Assembly (NCBI GenBank): GCA_002633005.1
Contig: NMRA01000114.1
Span: 868,974 to 932,973 of the forward strand
Reading direction: 5' to 3'
DNA: 64,000 nucleotides
Source of the DNA: Phoronis australis
Lineage: Eukaryota; Phoronida; Phoronidae
The notes below the pieces were generated by a model. It did not search any database, had not been told where the DNA came from, and worked only from the letters and a program-made list of their open reading frames with translations. Shown in pieces: positions 56,101-63,283 of this stretch (positions are counted from its first letter, which is position 1; each line of letters opens with the position of its first letter). A program made the position numbers and the translations under genes.

Positions 56101-56940
56101 GAGGCTTTTGTCAGGTTGACAAACATCTTACACTCATCCCAGCAATTGTTATCCACGTTTTCAGCCAGTCGGTTATACAACAAAGCGAACATTAAATCGT
56201 TAAGAAATGAAAACGGCTAAGCTTTGGTTTACCTATGGTATTATTTCAATTACTGGTGACATTTTAGTTGATCATATACATTGGCCTCTCATACGGTGGA
56301 TAGTACGCATGCAGCATTTCAAGGTAGTTACCTGGCTTCATAACAACTGGTCAGATTTCGTCGAACGGATTTTTTAAAATCCGTTCGACGAAATCTGACC
56401 ATATTAGTCTTTAAAAAGACTAATATGCTGCTCATATAATCTCATATTTTTCTTAAAGAAAACGGTATACACAAGGAAACAATACACGAATATCTGTAGT
56501 CACAGAGTGGTGATTTTTCCTGAAAATATAAGTCTTTATAGAAATTGAGGCAATTTGCACGCGTACACGTTAGTAAACCTCAATTGTTGATTTTGTTAAT
56601 GCATTTGATTATCTACAATGGCATGGATGTAAGTTTATTGTAAAGATTTTTGGGCTACTTCTTAAAACTGCAGCTGCATAGACATACTTAAACAACAGGC
56701 TATCGCACATTTTGTCAAAAGGATGGCACATCACATAAAAAACGAAAGAACTGATCCCCACAAGTTGTAAAATGACCACTCCAGTTTTCATGGCCGAAAC
56801 AAGACATGGTTCATTCCCTAGATTTGCCAGAAACTGGAATTTCGTTTGACATGCAAAAGTTACAGCAATACTGTAGGGCCATTTAGGTGACGACAAATTG
56901 ATAGCATCTTTGTGGACTGTGGGATCAATGTACTTGGTTA
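35082..56940 (-). CDS. Multi-CCP (sushi) protein with GPI-like C-terminus, 3' part of gene
   Basis: Read on the minus strand, twelve CCP exons alternate B, A, B, A and so on, followed by a short terminal exon. CCP modules of about 60 residues mediate binding in complement regulators, receptors and adhesion proteins. Type B reads VTKCTVPTVQN...FQFPDKSRERTISC...EKW; type A reads VMTCTVPTPE...FTC.AGYELP...W. Each has the four CCP cysteines and the Trp between Cys3 and Cys4. The eleven intact exons are 186 nt and phase 1-1, so any number can be spliced or duplicated without breaking frame. The domains carry many N-glycosylation sequons. The C-terminus resembles a GPI signal. No signal peptide or first exon is visible; array homology ends at the n at 57434. 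The nearest functional analogy is a GPI-anchored complement regulator, but that is inferred from architecture, not identity. Confidence 0.85.
35758..35943 (-). CDS. CCP exon A1 (last CCP)
   Basis: 186 nt, phase 1-1, acceptor CATTTTCAG, donor G|GTTTGT. Encodes MTCTVPTPEFSTRNTENTT...FTCNAGYELPDHN...TCVEQELWSKVVNNCTG with four cysteines, Trp and four N-glycosylation sequons. It is the last CCP before the terminal exon. Confidence 0.92.
36849..37034 (-). CDS. CCP exon B1
   Basis: 186 nt, phase 1-1, acceptor CTTTCAG, donor G|GTCAGT. Encodes VTKCTVPTVQNAAVNVSSPT...VTFLCRRTLQFPDKSRERTI-SCDGHEKWSDQLPACEG. Intact, although divergent around Cys2 (FLCRRTLQ where other B exons read CQQKFQ-like). Confidence 0.92.
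37330..38640 (+). mobile_element. LINE ORF2 C-terminal relic in CCP intron
   Basis: Two overlapping plus-strand frames (37815-38111 and 38032-38280) together resemble the end of a LINE ORF2 after the reverse transcriptase: FQFRLLYRIPLTNYFLNEI, a CTFCK knuckle, then FPETLEHLLFECEYVNSFW. The frame shift between them marks it as dead. The insertion lies in the intron between exons A2 and B1. Its 5' boundary is unclear; a repeat with TGACCTTGAAA phrases occupies 37430-37620. Confidence 0.6.
39072..39257 (-). CDS. CCP exon A2
   Basis: 186 nt, phase 1-1, acceptor TTTTTCAG, donor G|GTTAGT. Encodes MTCTVPTPKFSTRNTENTT...FTCDTGYELPNHD...TCVVQEIWSKSVNDCTG. Close to A1 and A5 (the four-cysteine A subtype). 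Confidence 0.92.
40264..40449 (-). CDS. CCP exon B2
   Basis: 186 nt, phase 1-1, acceptor GTTTCAG, donor G|GTTAGT. Encodes VTKCTVPTVHNADINVSSSP...VTFACKQKFQFPDKSRQRTI-SCDGHEKWSEQLRGCEG. Intact. Confidence 0.92.
41440..41558 (-). CDS. Candidate first exon, unknown protein
   Basis: A minus-strand ATG at 41556-41558 opens a frame reading MAGGLLNIARVPQDFVVKIQ, continuing to ...VRECGHFVN, where a strong donor GTGAGT follows at about 41439. After the donor the frame degenerates into low-complexity sequence. It looks like a short 5' coding exon, but I find no following exon and recognise no family. It sits inside the 2.3-kb insertion, so it may be transposon-carried or spurious. Confidence 0.25.
41736..42029 (+). 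CDS. Unrecognised 97-codon open frame in the insertion
   Basis: The frame has no ATG at its start (stop codon just upstream, first start-like codon is GTG), so it would need to be a 3' exon. It encodes a polar, helix-prone peptide (SANWAAKRDADIEEAYKLID ... KYVWVEWFQDEQ) ending in a basic, proline-containing tail and TAA. An AATAAA follows at about 42094-42099. Composition looks protein-like, but I recognise no domain. It could be the end of a transposon gene or a captured host exon. Confidence 0.3.
   Translation: MRNGSNLVAHAVSLLNGLGNLRGLSANWAAKRDADIEEAYKLIDRAVDEVQVLGTNIKYVWVEWFQDEQTIGSDIQIPRQPRQQKDRTNIPGETPRK
43817..44954. mobile_element. PIF/Harbinger-like element with TTA target duplication
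   Basis: Perfect 24-bp terminal inverted repeats start CGGCCGATTTCATAAAGGTG (43817) and end with their reverse complement at 44954. They are flanked by TTA on both sides (43814-43816, 44955-44957). The subterminal zones are packed with AAACCTGGTCTA and its complement. A 3-bp TTA/TWA duplication with such ends is typical of PIF/Harbinger; no transposase is present. A second MITE (44417-44570) is nested inside. Confidence 0.8.
44417..44570. mobile_element. GGCGGATCC-family MITE nested in the Harbinger-like element
   Basis: Begins CATAGGCGGATCCACGGGGG and ends AATCCTGGATCACCCCTG. The flanks share CTACG (44412-44416 and 44571-44575), a possible target duplication. It is the innermost layer of a three-level nest. 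Confidence 0.6.
45179..45364 (-). CDS. CCP exon A3
   Basis: 186 nt, phase 1-1, acceptor TTTTTCAG, donor A|GTTAGT (A rather than G as last exon base, so the junction codon becomes Ile instead of Val). Encodes MTCTVPTPEYCISNSDNTTV...FTCFTGYQLPNN...KCTSQETWSPAVSNCT. It carries a fifth cysteine in EYC, shared with A3' and A4 only. Confidence 0.92.
45530..46550. repeat. ~495-bp direct duplication inside the B3-A3 intron
   Basis: Intron sequence starting GGTGTTTGG, with CTGATTAGGCAC.TACGTAAG, GAATAATGT, TCTTGAAAAATG and AGCAGCATGTCC, occurs twice (about 45530-46020 and 46020-46550) with moderate divergence. This explains why the intron is 2.0 kb where other B-A introns are 0.9-1.5 kb. The same block is doubled in the 3,615-bp copy at 49145-50165, and a diverged pair is present at about 52690 and 53140. 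Confidence 0.75.
47380..47565 (-). CDS. CCP exon B3
   Basis: 186 nt, phase 1-1, acceptor CTTTCAG, donor G|GTCAGT. Encodes VTKCTVPTVQNAANNVSSPT...VSFTCQQKFQFPEKSRQRTI-SCDGHEKWSDPVTSCEG. Intact; differs from its copy B3' by a few residues. Confidence 0.92.
48794..48979 (-). CDS. CCP exon A3' (copy of A3)
   Basis: Same protein as A3 and the same A|GTTAGT donor, offset by exactly 3,615 bp. Five-cysteine subtype. Confidence 0.92.
50995..51180 (-). CDS. CCP exon B3' (copy of B3)
   Basis: 186 nt, phase 1-1, intact. It differs from B3 at three residues (VTFIC for VSFTC, and CDGREKW for CDGHEKW), so it lies in the diverged part of the duplication. Confidence 0.92.
52142..52282. mobile_element. GGCGGAT-family MITE, uninterrupted paralogue
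   Basis: Starts CAGTCGTGGATTTAGGGGGG and ends AATCCTGGATCCGCCTCTGC. It lies at the position in unit 4 matching the split MITE of unit 3 (43762-45059) and has no Harbinger-like insertion, so it serves as the empty-site control. Confidence 0.7.
52402..52587 (-). CDS. CCP exon A4
   Basis: 186 nt, phase 1-1, acceptor TTTTTCAG, donor A|GTCAGT. Encodes MTCTVPTPEYCISNSDYTTV...FTCFTGYQLPNN...KCTSQEAWSPAVSNCT. Five-cysteine subtype. Confidence 0.92.
54085..54270 (-). CDS. CCP exon B4
   Basis: 186 nt, phase 1-1, acceptor CTTTCAG, donor G|GTCAGT. Encodes VTKCTVPTVQNAANNVSSPT...VYFTCQPKFHFPDKSRERII-YCGGHEKWSDHVSSCEG. Intact. Confidence 0.92.
55142..55327 (-). CDS. CCP exon A5
   Basis: 186 nt, phase 1-1, acceptor TTTTGCAG, donor G|GTAAGT (best consensus in the array). 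Encodes MTCTVPIPEFSARSTENTTV...FTCEDGYELPDHN...TCVEQETWSKQVNNCTG. Four-cysteine subtype with A1 and A2. Confidence 0.92.
56349..56427. repeat. Two adjoining perfect palindromes in a CCP intron
   Basis: 56349-56373 and 56376-56400 are perfect 25-bp inverted arms (GGTCAGATTTCGTCGAACGG...) with a 2-nt spacer. 56400-56412 and 56415-56427 are perfect 13-bp arms (CATATTAGTCTTT) with a 2-nt spacer. The corresponding sequence in the units at 47010 and 50625 is not palindromic. Confidence 0.95.
56756..56940 (-). pseudogene. Decayed CCP exon B5
   Basis: Recognisable type B exon (VTKYIDPTVHKDAINLSSPK...VTFACQTKFQF...) with three separate lesions: Cys1 replaced by Tyr (TGC to TAC); a 1-nt deletion after CAGTTT that shifts the frame through the second half; and the donor changed from GT to AT (GGGG|ATCAG). 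Length is 185 nt instead of 186. The acceptor TTTCAG survives. Because neighbouring exons are phase 1-1, skipping it leaves the transcript in frame. Confidence 0.85.
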
Positions 56941-57433
56941 CTGAAAGGACAATAATGAACGGTAAATTGAGGCCAATGTCCGAGTCGGTCTTGAAGAATT
57001 TGAAAGTCCTCTGTTACCATATTTTCATTTATTGCAATAATGCAACGAAATGATCACAAGGAAATCGTGACCAAATGTAATTTGACCTACAAAAGATCAA
57101 TTGTACTTTCTAATTTGGACAGTGTATGGAGAAAAGAAAATGATCTATACTTGAATAGATGGGGGAGGGTTTCTTGTTTCTAACACAGCGATTTCAGTTT
57201 GTCAAAATCACCAAATGCAAACCAAACATCGTAATCTACTGCTGGGTTTGAAATGCATTCGTGCACATTTACTGTGCTTGGCCCTAGGCTTAGAGATGTT
57301 ATGTTGGTCAGTACACGAGATTTGATCAGCTGCTTTGCATTTTCTCTGTGTTTAAAACTGAAAACGAAGGGTATTATTCAAGACAAAACAAGTGGTAATT
57401 GCACCGTACTCTGCAGGCGTCACGAGACCCGAC
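56941..57433 (-). other. End of the CCP unit homology at an assembly gap
   Basis: Intron-type sequence matching the units at 54300-54780 and 47600-48030 (for example the CTTGGCCCTAGGC...GATGTT phrase) continues to 57433 and stops at the single n at 57434. The array therefore probably continues beyond the join. Confidence 0.7.
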
Positions 57434-58969
57434 NAGGCCCGCCTAGGTGCTACGTCAGAGCTTGCCCGCCCTGCCTCCGGCCGCTTGATGACGATAGCAT
57501 GATCACTAAGTCGTGGTATGGTTACAAAAGATTACAAGTCTGGTGTGGCAGTTGCAAAAAATGGGGTATTTACAAAAATAACTCAAATTCTTTTTTAAAG
57601 CTTCATAAATCTAAATATCATGTTTGAACAACTTCAAAAGGAGCTCTCTCTAACTCTACAGGCATAGTGTATACTAGAGGTACACGTCAAAAATAATTCA
57701 ACAGTTTATTTTTAGTGACAACATCTCGACCAAGGCTTTGAGATCCGGCAGTAATCCAGTGCCCTTCCCTGTGCCGATCGAATCTTTGAATTTTGACCGA
57801 GACAGAAGTTCAGTTGAACGCCAGCCTACGGTTTATGAATAACAAAAATGTACCTCTGATACGAAACAAAATAATGTCCATTAGGTTGAAATAAATAAAA
57901 AACATAAAATAGAAATGTCCTTGAAAACAACAATTTCCGGGGACTACCGCTACAGTGCTGAGATCCAGCAGGTGCCGAGACAAAGGCGGAAACTCCGGAG
58001 TCATAATCTGAGATAGCCCTGCACCATAGCCACCAAGCTGAAAATTCCGTTTCTTGGAACTAATATATTTGTGTTTATTATAGCCTTCGAGTTATCAAGC
58101 AACATCGCTAAGTTCAGGTGCTCGTGTGGCCGTATACAGTTTGATCCATAATTTATGCTTTTCAACATCATTTTTCGGCTTAGGACATGCCACAAAATGA
58201 CGGGATATTATTCTGGAGCAGCATAACGGCTGTCTGTGCTACACACGCCATATCAACACCGTTTCCCCATTCTTAGCGGACAATTTCTTGAGCTATAGAC
58301 TAAAGTAAGTTTTACTCGACTACGTGTGGTTTGTCGGGTAAAATGGCGGTTTGGAAACGCAGACGAAGGTGTGCCAAGAATGCTGCGTTCTGATTGGTCA
58401 ATTAAGCCGTCCCTCATAGTCCTGGCGATAGGTCAATTGCTAGTCGCCGACTTTACCACTACACCACGCAGCGACTGACGTCATCAAGAGTGAAAATAGA
58501 AAACTTAAATGAGCACGCGCAATAATCGAATAATTTCCATAAAAATGATATCTTAATTCAGTGAAATTATACTCTCATCTCCTCTTACTTGTAAATCACC
58601 GATCTCCTGTTTGAATGCGGGTATCGTGTCGTCAGGATCTTTGACTTGAGAATTATATTCAGTTACCAGTGGTAACCTATATTAGCAGACGATAATTTCC
58701 CGGTCGAAGCTTAGCGTGAAAAAAAAAACGTTTTTTAAGCTATAATAGTTGGTAAACCTTAATTTATCAATTCAATTTATTTCTATTATATTTAGGTTTT
58801 CAATTGGTTTTGAGTAAAAGCATTATTTGACAAAAATAGCCCGGCTTTTCTTAAAAGGTCACGACCTCCTACCCCGGGCCTCTGACATAGAAAGTAGTTA
58901 CGAAGCCGTGGAGAATCAGAAAAGGTAAATCGATTCATTGCAATGTTTCTCGTTTAGTATGTGGTATAA
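57434..58969. other. Stretch after assembly join, no gene recognised
   Basis: A plus-strand frame at 57484-57627 reads VWCGSCKKWGIYKNN...KLHKSKYH, a possible degenerate C-x2-C...H zinc finger. It is short, lacks context and I do not call it as a gene. The remainder is unassigned. Confidence 0.35.
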
Positions 58970-59132
58970 ATAGATTATTACATGTTATCAGCCGTTATCC
59001 CCCTTATCTAGAGCCCTCGTGGATTTTGGAGAATTGTCACCCTCGGGGCTAATGCCCCTCGGGCGATAATTCTCCAAAATCAACTCGGGCTCTAGATAAG
59101 GGGGATAACGACTTCGCCATGTAATAATCTAT
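58970..59132. mobile_element. Hairpin (near-palindromic) element
   Basis: Almost the whole 163 bp is one inverted repeat: ATAGATTATTACATG ... CGTTATCCCCCTTATCTAGA ... GATTTTGGAGAATTGTC on the left mirrors the right arm, ending CATGTAATAATCTAT. The loop is the GGGGC-rich CCCTCGGGGCTAATGCCCCT. Typical of a foldback MITE. Confidence 0.75.
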
Positions 59133-59519
59133 ATGTATTTATGAGAACACGTGACTTTGGCTAGATTTTAGCTAGGTCCTAGCCACGCCTGCTCGACTCT
59201 GTACAAGATAAGTTTCAGCGACCCAGGTGTCAATTTACTTGACAATGAACTTAGACCCCCTGTGATTATAAAAGACCCGTTGCTTTGCAATATTCCTTGG
59301 GCCCAATGTTCCTCAGAACTGCGATGTTCCAGGCCCTTACCATCTTCTAGCGATATTTTTTATTCTTCTCTCCGTACAACCCTCTCACCGTGAGTAGCGC
59401 CAATTTTCATTCTCAGGGTGGCCAGTCGACCACGTAGATTTTTCAGGCTCGATACTATGGGAAGAATTTTGTTCAGGTTCAAACTGGCCAGTGTAGAAAC
59501 AAAATTATTCTGGGTGCAG
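59133..59519. other. Non-coding stretch
   Basis: Contains a fragment similar to the foldback MITE at 30824-30956 (CACGTGACTTTGGCTAG near 59152). No exon seen. Confidence 0.4.
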
Positions 59520-59656
59520 TGCAGAGTGGTAAAATTAGAGGTAAGTAGGCGCCCAAAGCCCACGGTATCACCTTTAGCACTGAACGTAACTTACGGTGCG
59601 TAGGCTCTACGTTCAAATGCCAAAAGGTGGTTGGCTGCGCCTACGTGCGCCTACCC
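59520..59656 (+). mobile_element. hAT-like MITE, copy 3, cut by an assembly gap
   Basis: Matches the intron-2 copy from its left end (TGGTAAAATTAGAGGTAAGT) to CGCCTACGTGCGCCTACCC, then stops at the n at 59657. The missing right end would be about 18 bp. Confidence 0.75.
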
Positions 59657-59732
59657 NAATAGCATTTCTTGCTATTCTAGTCATTTAGTTTCTTATTACC
59701 GCAAACATTCACGTATAATATTCATCTATTAA

Positions 59733-60354
59733 AGGGGAATGCTACCCGATTTAATTAGTCTTTTTTGCCGTTTTAATCGGTCTATATCCACATCGCCTCG
59801 CATACGGTCGCGTTAACCTGTGAGGAAGGTGAGAAACGACGCTAGCGACGTCAATGTTTCATATGCAGAGTGAATGCCGCTATGTTGCGGTGCATCGTTC
59901 CCGCTTGTCCGAACTAAGCTTTTGCGAGGAAAGAGGGTATATCGTTTTTTTACTTCCTCGAGAGTCCGAAATGCTTAGAAACTGGCCCATGGTAGTGAAG
60001 AACTAAATGTACGCTGTAAATAGCAAGTATGAGGCCGTGAAACATCTCCGTGTCTGTGGCCTGCAGACGTCGACAGTGCCTGACGAATGCCGGCTTACCA
60101 AATAACTCCATACGTTCCGTTGTCTGAGCTTGTTCATGGCGCCTCTGTAGTATTTCTTCATCACTGTATTCCTGTTCGAATTGATAGCCTGTAAAACTAA
60201 ACGATCAACCTGCGAAGTCGGGACTGAAGAGCTCTAGCTCGTCCTAAGTCGGGATTGCGACGGTTGCCATGTTGGCGATTATTACTGAGCGTTCTGTTTC
60301 AAAATGAATTATTCTCACCCTAACCAATACTTATATATATCTGAAACAAAGTCT
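59733..60354 (+). mobile_element. TTAA-type DNA transposon, left part, cut by gap
   Basis: Preceded by TTAA (59729-59732) and starting AGGGGAATGCTACCC, it matches the left ~600 bp of the element at 61531-63279. It includes the THAP-like remnant (RCIVPACPN, then in another frame FLLPRESEMLRNW). It stops at the n at 60355. Confidence 0.65.
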
Positions 60355-60355
60355 N

Positions 60356-61526
60356 AAGAACCCTGAGAAAAGGCGACCTGAAAGTTGAAACGAAAAAGTG
60401 CATCAGCGATGATGTTAGTGTAGCCAGGGATATGTCTTGCCCGAAAATGAACGCTAAAGGTAAGAGCGGAGATGACCAGACGACGAACAAGGGACATAAT
60501 AGGGTGGTGGCGGTAGGAGGTCTTGTTGATAATGTCAACAACGGCACGGTTGTCGCACAGGAAGAGGATCTTGTGATTGGCGAGCTTCGATCCCCACAGC
60601 TCTAGCGCTATGACGAAAAGAAGAAGTTCCTTGAAGGTGATGTGATGGTGATGCAGGTGGTCGGGTCACGGACAGGCAAACCAGGAAGCACCCAGTGTCG
60701 CAGCAAAACCCCCATTAGAACCTGCAGCATCAGAGTACTCTTTGATGGTGTCTGAAGATGTCCACGTCATCAAATAGAAACAGTGTTTTCTCATTGAAAC
60801 CTCGGAGAAAGATAGACCAAACCCAAAGATCCGCTCTAGCTTCTTTATTGAGAGTGACGAAGTGGTCTGGTCTCGAAATTTCAATGGTGAGATTGATGAG
60901 GCGGCGCAGGAAGGCGCAGCCGGGCACTATGACGGAGCAGGCGAAGTTTAGTGGACCAATGAGGGATTGAAGATTGCGAAGAGTAAACTTGCGGTGCTTC
61001 TGGAAGTCGAGGAGGAGGATGGATGCTTTGTCCACCTTTTCCTGTGGGACAGAAGTAGTCATGGTGGTAGAGTCGAGGTGGATGCCATAAATGGTGATGG
61101 AGGTGGTCGACTGAATTGTCTTGTTGTGGTTGATAGGAATGCCTAGGGAGTCGCAAAGTGATATGAATGCGGCAAGGTCCCGGGAGCATGTCGGCGAGGA
61201 TGAGGGCCCACGAAAAGGAAGTCATCGAGGTAGTACGAAACGCAGGCGACCTTCAACTTGGTTTCCAGGATCCATTGAATCGCAGAACTGACCTTCTCGA
61301 AGATGTTGCAGCTGGAGGCACAGTCAAATGGCAGGCACCTGTCGTAGTAGAAGTTGTTTGCTCAGGAGAGACATAAGATGTGGTAGTCGACAGTGTGCAA
61401 ATGTACGATGCGAAAAGCGTCCTTGAAGTCAGTCTTACCCATGAGGGAGTGACGTCCCAACCGTGGTGGATAGCGTCCGTGATGGACTGGTACTGGAATT
61501 GGGAGAAATGAGGGTGTATGAAGGAG
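60356..61526 (-). pseudogene. DIRS-like reverse transcriptase / RNase H relic
   Basis: Read on the minus strand, in order: KTDFKDAFRIVHLHTVDYH; FYYDRCLPFDCASSCNIFEK; the polymerase motif YYLDDFLFVG; a connection segment (KFTLRNLQSLIGPLNFACSV, then PGCAFLRRLINLTIEISRPD); and the RNase H end HIPGYTNIIADALFRF. This order and the LQSLIGxLNFAC and HIPG..N..ADALSR phrases are those of DIRS/Ngaro-type (tyrosine recombinase) retrotransposons. At least one in-frame stop (after ILCLS) and two frame changes make it dead. No recombinase or terminal repeats are seen. Confidence 0.7.
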
Positions 61527-61530
61527 TTAA

Positions 61531-63279
61531 AGGAATATGCCACCCGTCTTTTTTGCCGTCTTAATCCAAATCGCCTCGCATACGGTAGACCTTACCTTGC
61601 CAAGAGGTGTCACGTTAACCTGTGAGGAAGGTGAGAAACGACCCTAGCGACGTCAGTGGTTCATACGCAGAGTGAATGCCGCTAAATTGCGGTGCATCGT
61701 TCTCGCTTGTCCGAACTAAGGACCTGCGAGGAAAGCGGGTATATCGTTTTTTTACTTCATCGAGAGTCCGAAATGCTTAAGAAGTGGCTCATGGTAGTGA
61801 AGAATGAAATGTACGCTGTAAATAGCAAGTATGAGGCCGTTAAACATCTCCGTGTCTGTGGCTTGGAGACGTCGACAGTGCCTGACAAATGCCGGCTTAC
61901 CAAATAACTCCATACGTTCCGTTGTCTGAGCTTGTTCACAGCGCCTCTCTAGTATTTCTTCGTCACTGTGGTCCAGTTCGAATTGATAGCCTGTCAAACT
62001 TAACGATCCACCTGCGAAGTCGGGACTGATGAGCTCTAGCTCGTCCTAAGTCGGGATTGGGAGTTGCCATGATCATGTTGGCGTTTATTACTGAGCGTTC
62101 TGTTTCAAAATTAATTATTCTGACCCTAACCAATTTATAACTGTTTGTCTCATTAGATGCAATTAGTAATGCCTTTTGAGTGTTCGTGAGTGCAAATGAT
62201 TTGAGAAGCCACTGAGCAATGAATAAATCACTGCGTTACCGGCTTTAGGTGCAATAAAACTAATTGACGGGACACCAAGGCTCATACGTGTGATCTCATG
62301 CTAATTTAGTGTTTGCTGGCAGAAACTGTTGTGAAACAACTCGATTTCCATTCCACGGCCAGGTGTTAGGGGAATCTTTATTTACATTTACATTACTCAA
62401 ATAATGATTGCCAATGTACAACTTTTGCCCTGACAGTGCTGTGGCCAAATCGGAACCTGAATTCGCGGCACCCGACGATTAGGTAGATTTGCAGTTTCGT
62501 GGCTAATTCACCAACATAATCAGGTGCACATTACTTTGACTCACTAGTATAGTAAATTNCCCCGACGAGTAAGTAGATTTGCAGTTTCGTGGCTAATTCA
62601 CCAGCATAATCAGGTGCACATTACTTTGGCTCACTAGTATAGTATTTTTCATGACTGGAAGTTTAGTTTCCACTGAACTTTGGCTCGTTTATGTTCGTGA
62701 TGTCTGATCAGTTTCCGAGCCACTGGCCGCCGGAGCGAGTTGATCCGGCCGGCCGCGACAGGCCTGATCGGGCTCCGAGCCACCTGCCAGAATAACAAGC
62801 GTTTTGTGTTTAGAACTCAAAAAATCATAAGTCTAAACAACACAGATCTAGGTTCTCCTGTCTGTATCTCACGGAAAATACTTCGAAATTATCTCCGAAC
62901 AGACCCCTAACTCCTGCTTCGGACCTTATTTGCCTGCCGAACTTTGTAGGCTGCCGGGTGTGTCCAAATACCAATAAATCCGTAAGAGCGAAATAAAACA
63001 ACAAGTTTTTATAAGAACTTGGTGTATTTTTAAAGGTTTTACATAGAAGTTTGATGATTTATTGGCGTTAAACGATGAACTCAAGCGATAAGCTGACACT
63101 AGTAACCCGTGTTGTGAACTGCTGAACAGACTGCGTGTGAAACCGGTGACGTCATTGGATAATTTCAACACCTCCGTCTGCCGTCAGGTGTCAGGTGACG
63201 CAACCTTACGTGTCCTTATGGATTAGAACTACTCGATCTAAATTGATACAAATTAGGTTTTTTTGGGTGGCATGCTCCT
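61531..63279 (+). mobile_element. TTAA-flanked DNA transposon (Kolobok-like) with THAP-like remnant
   Basis: Flanked by TTAA on both sides (61527-61530 and 63280-63283), with inverted termini AGGAATATGCCACCC and GGGTGGCATGCTCCT. About 1.75 kb. At 61680-61890 a THAP-like pattern is split between frames: C-x4-C in RCIVLACPN, then FLLHRESEMLKKWL, then LRVCGLE. TTAA duplication plus a THAP domain fits Kolobok-like elements; piggyBac shares the TTAA but not the THAP. An 88-bp duplicated segment around the n at 62559 lies inside it. Confidence 0.65.
62471..62648. repeat. 88-bp duplication flanking an assembly join
   Basis: Segments 62471-62558 and 62560-62648 (GATTTGCAGTTTCGTGGCTA ... CACATTACTTTG.CTCACTAG) are nearly identical and meet at the n at 62559. 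This is most easily read as unmerged overlapping contig ends. Confidence 0.8.
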
Positions 63280-63283
63280 TTAA

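Noticed and set aside
61752-61997. 81-codon minus-strand frame conserved in both TTAA transposon copies
   Set aside because: Antisense to the THAP-like remnant; its conservation is explained by the shared transposon origin.
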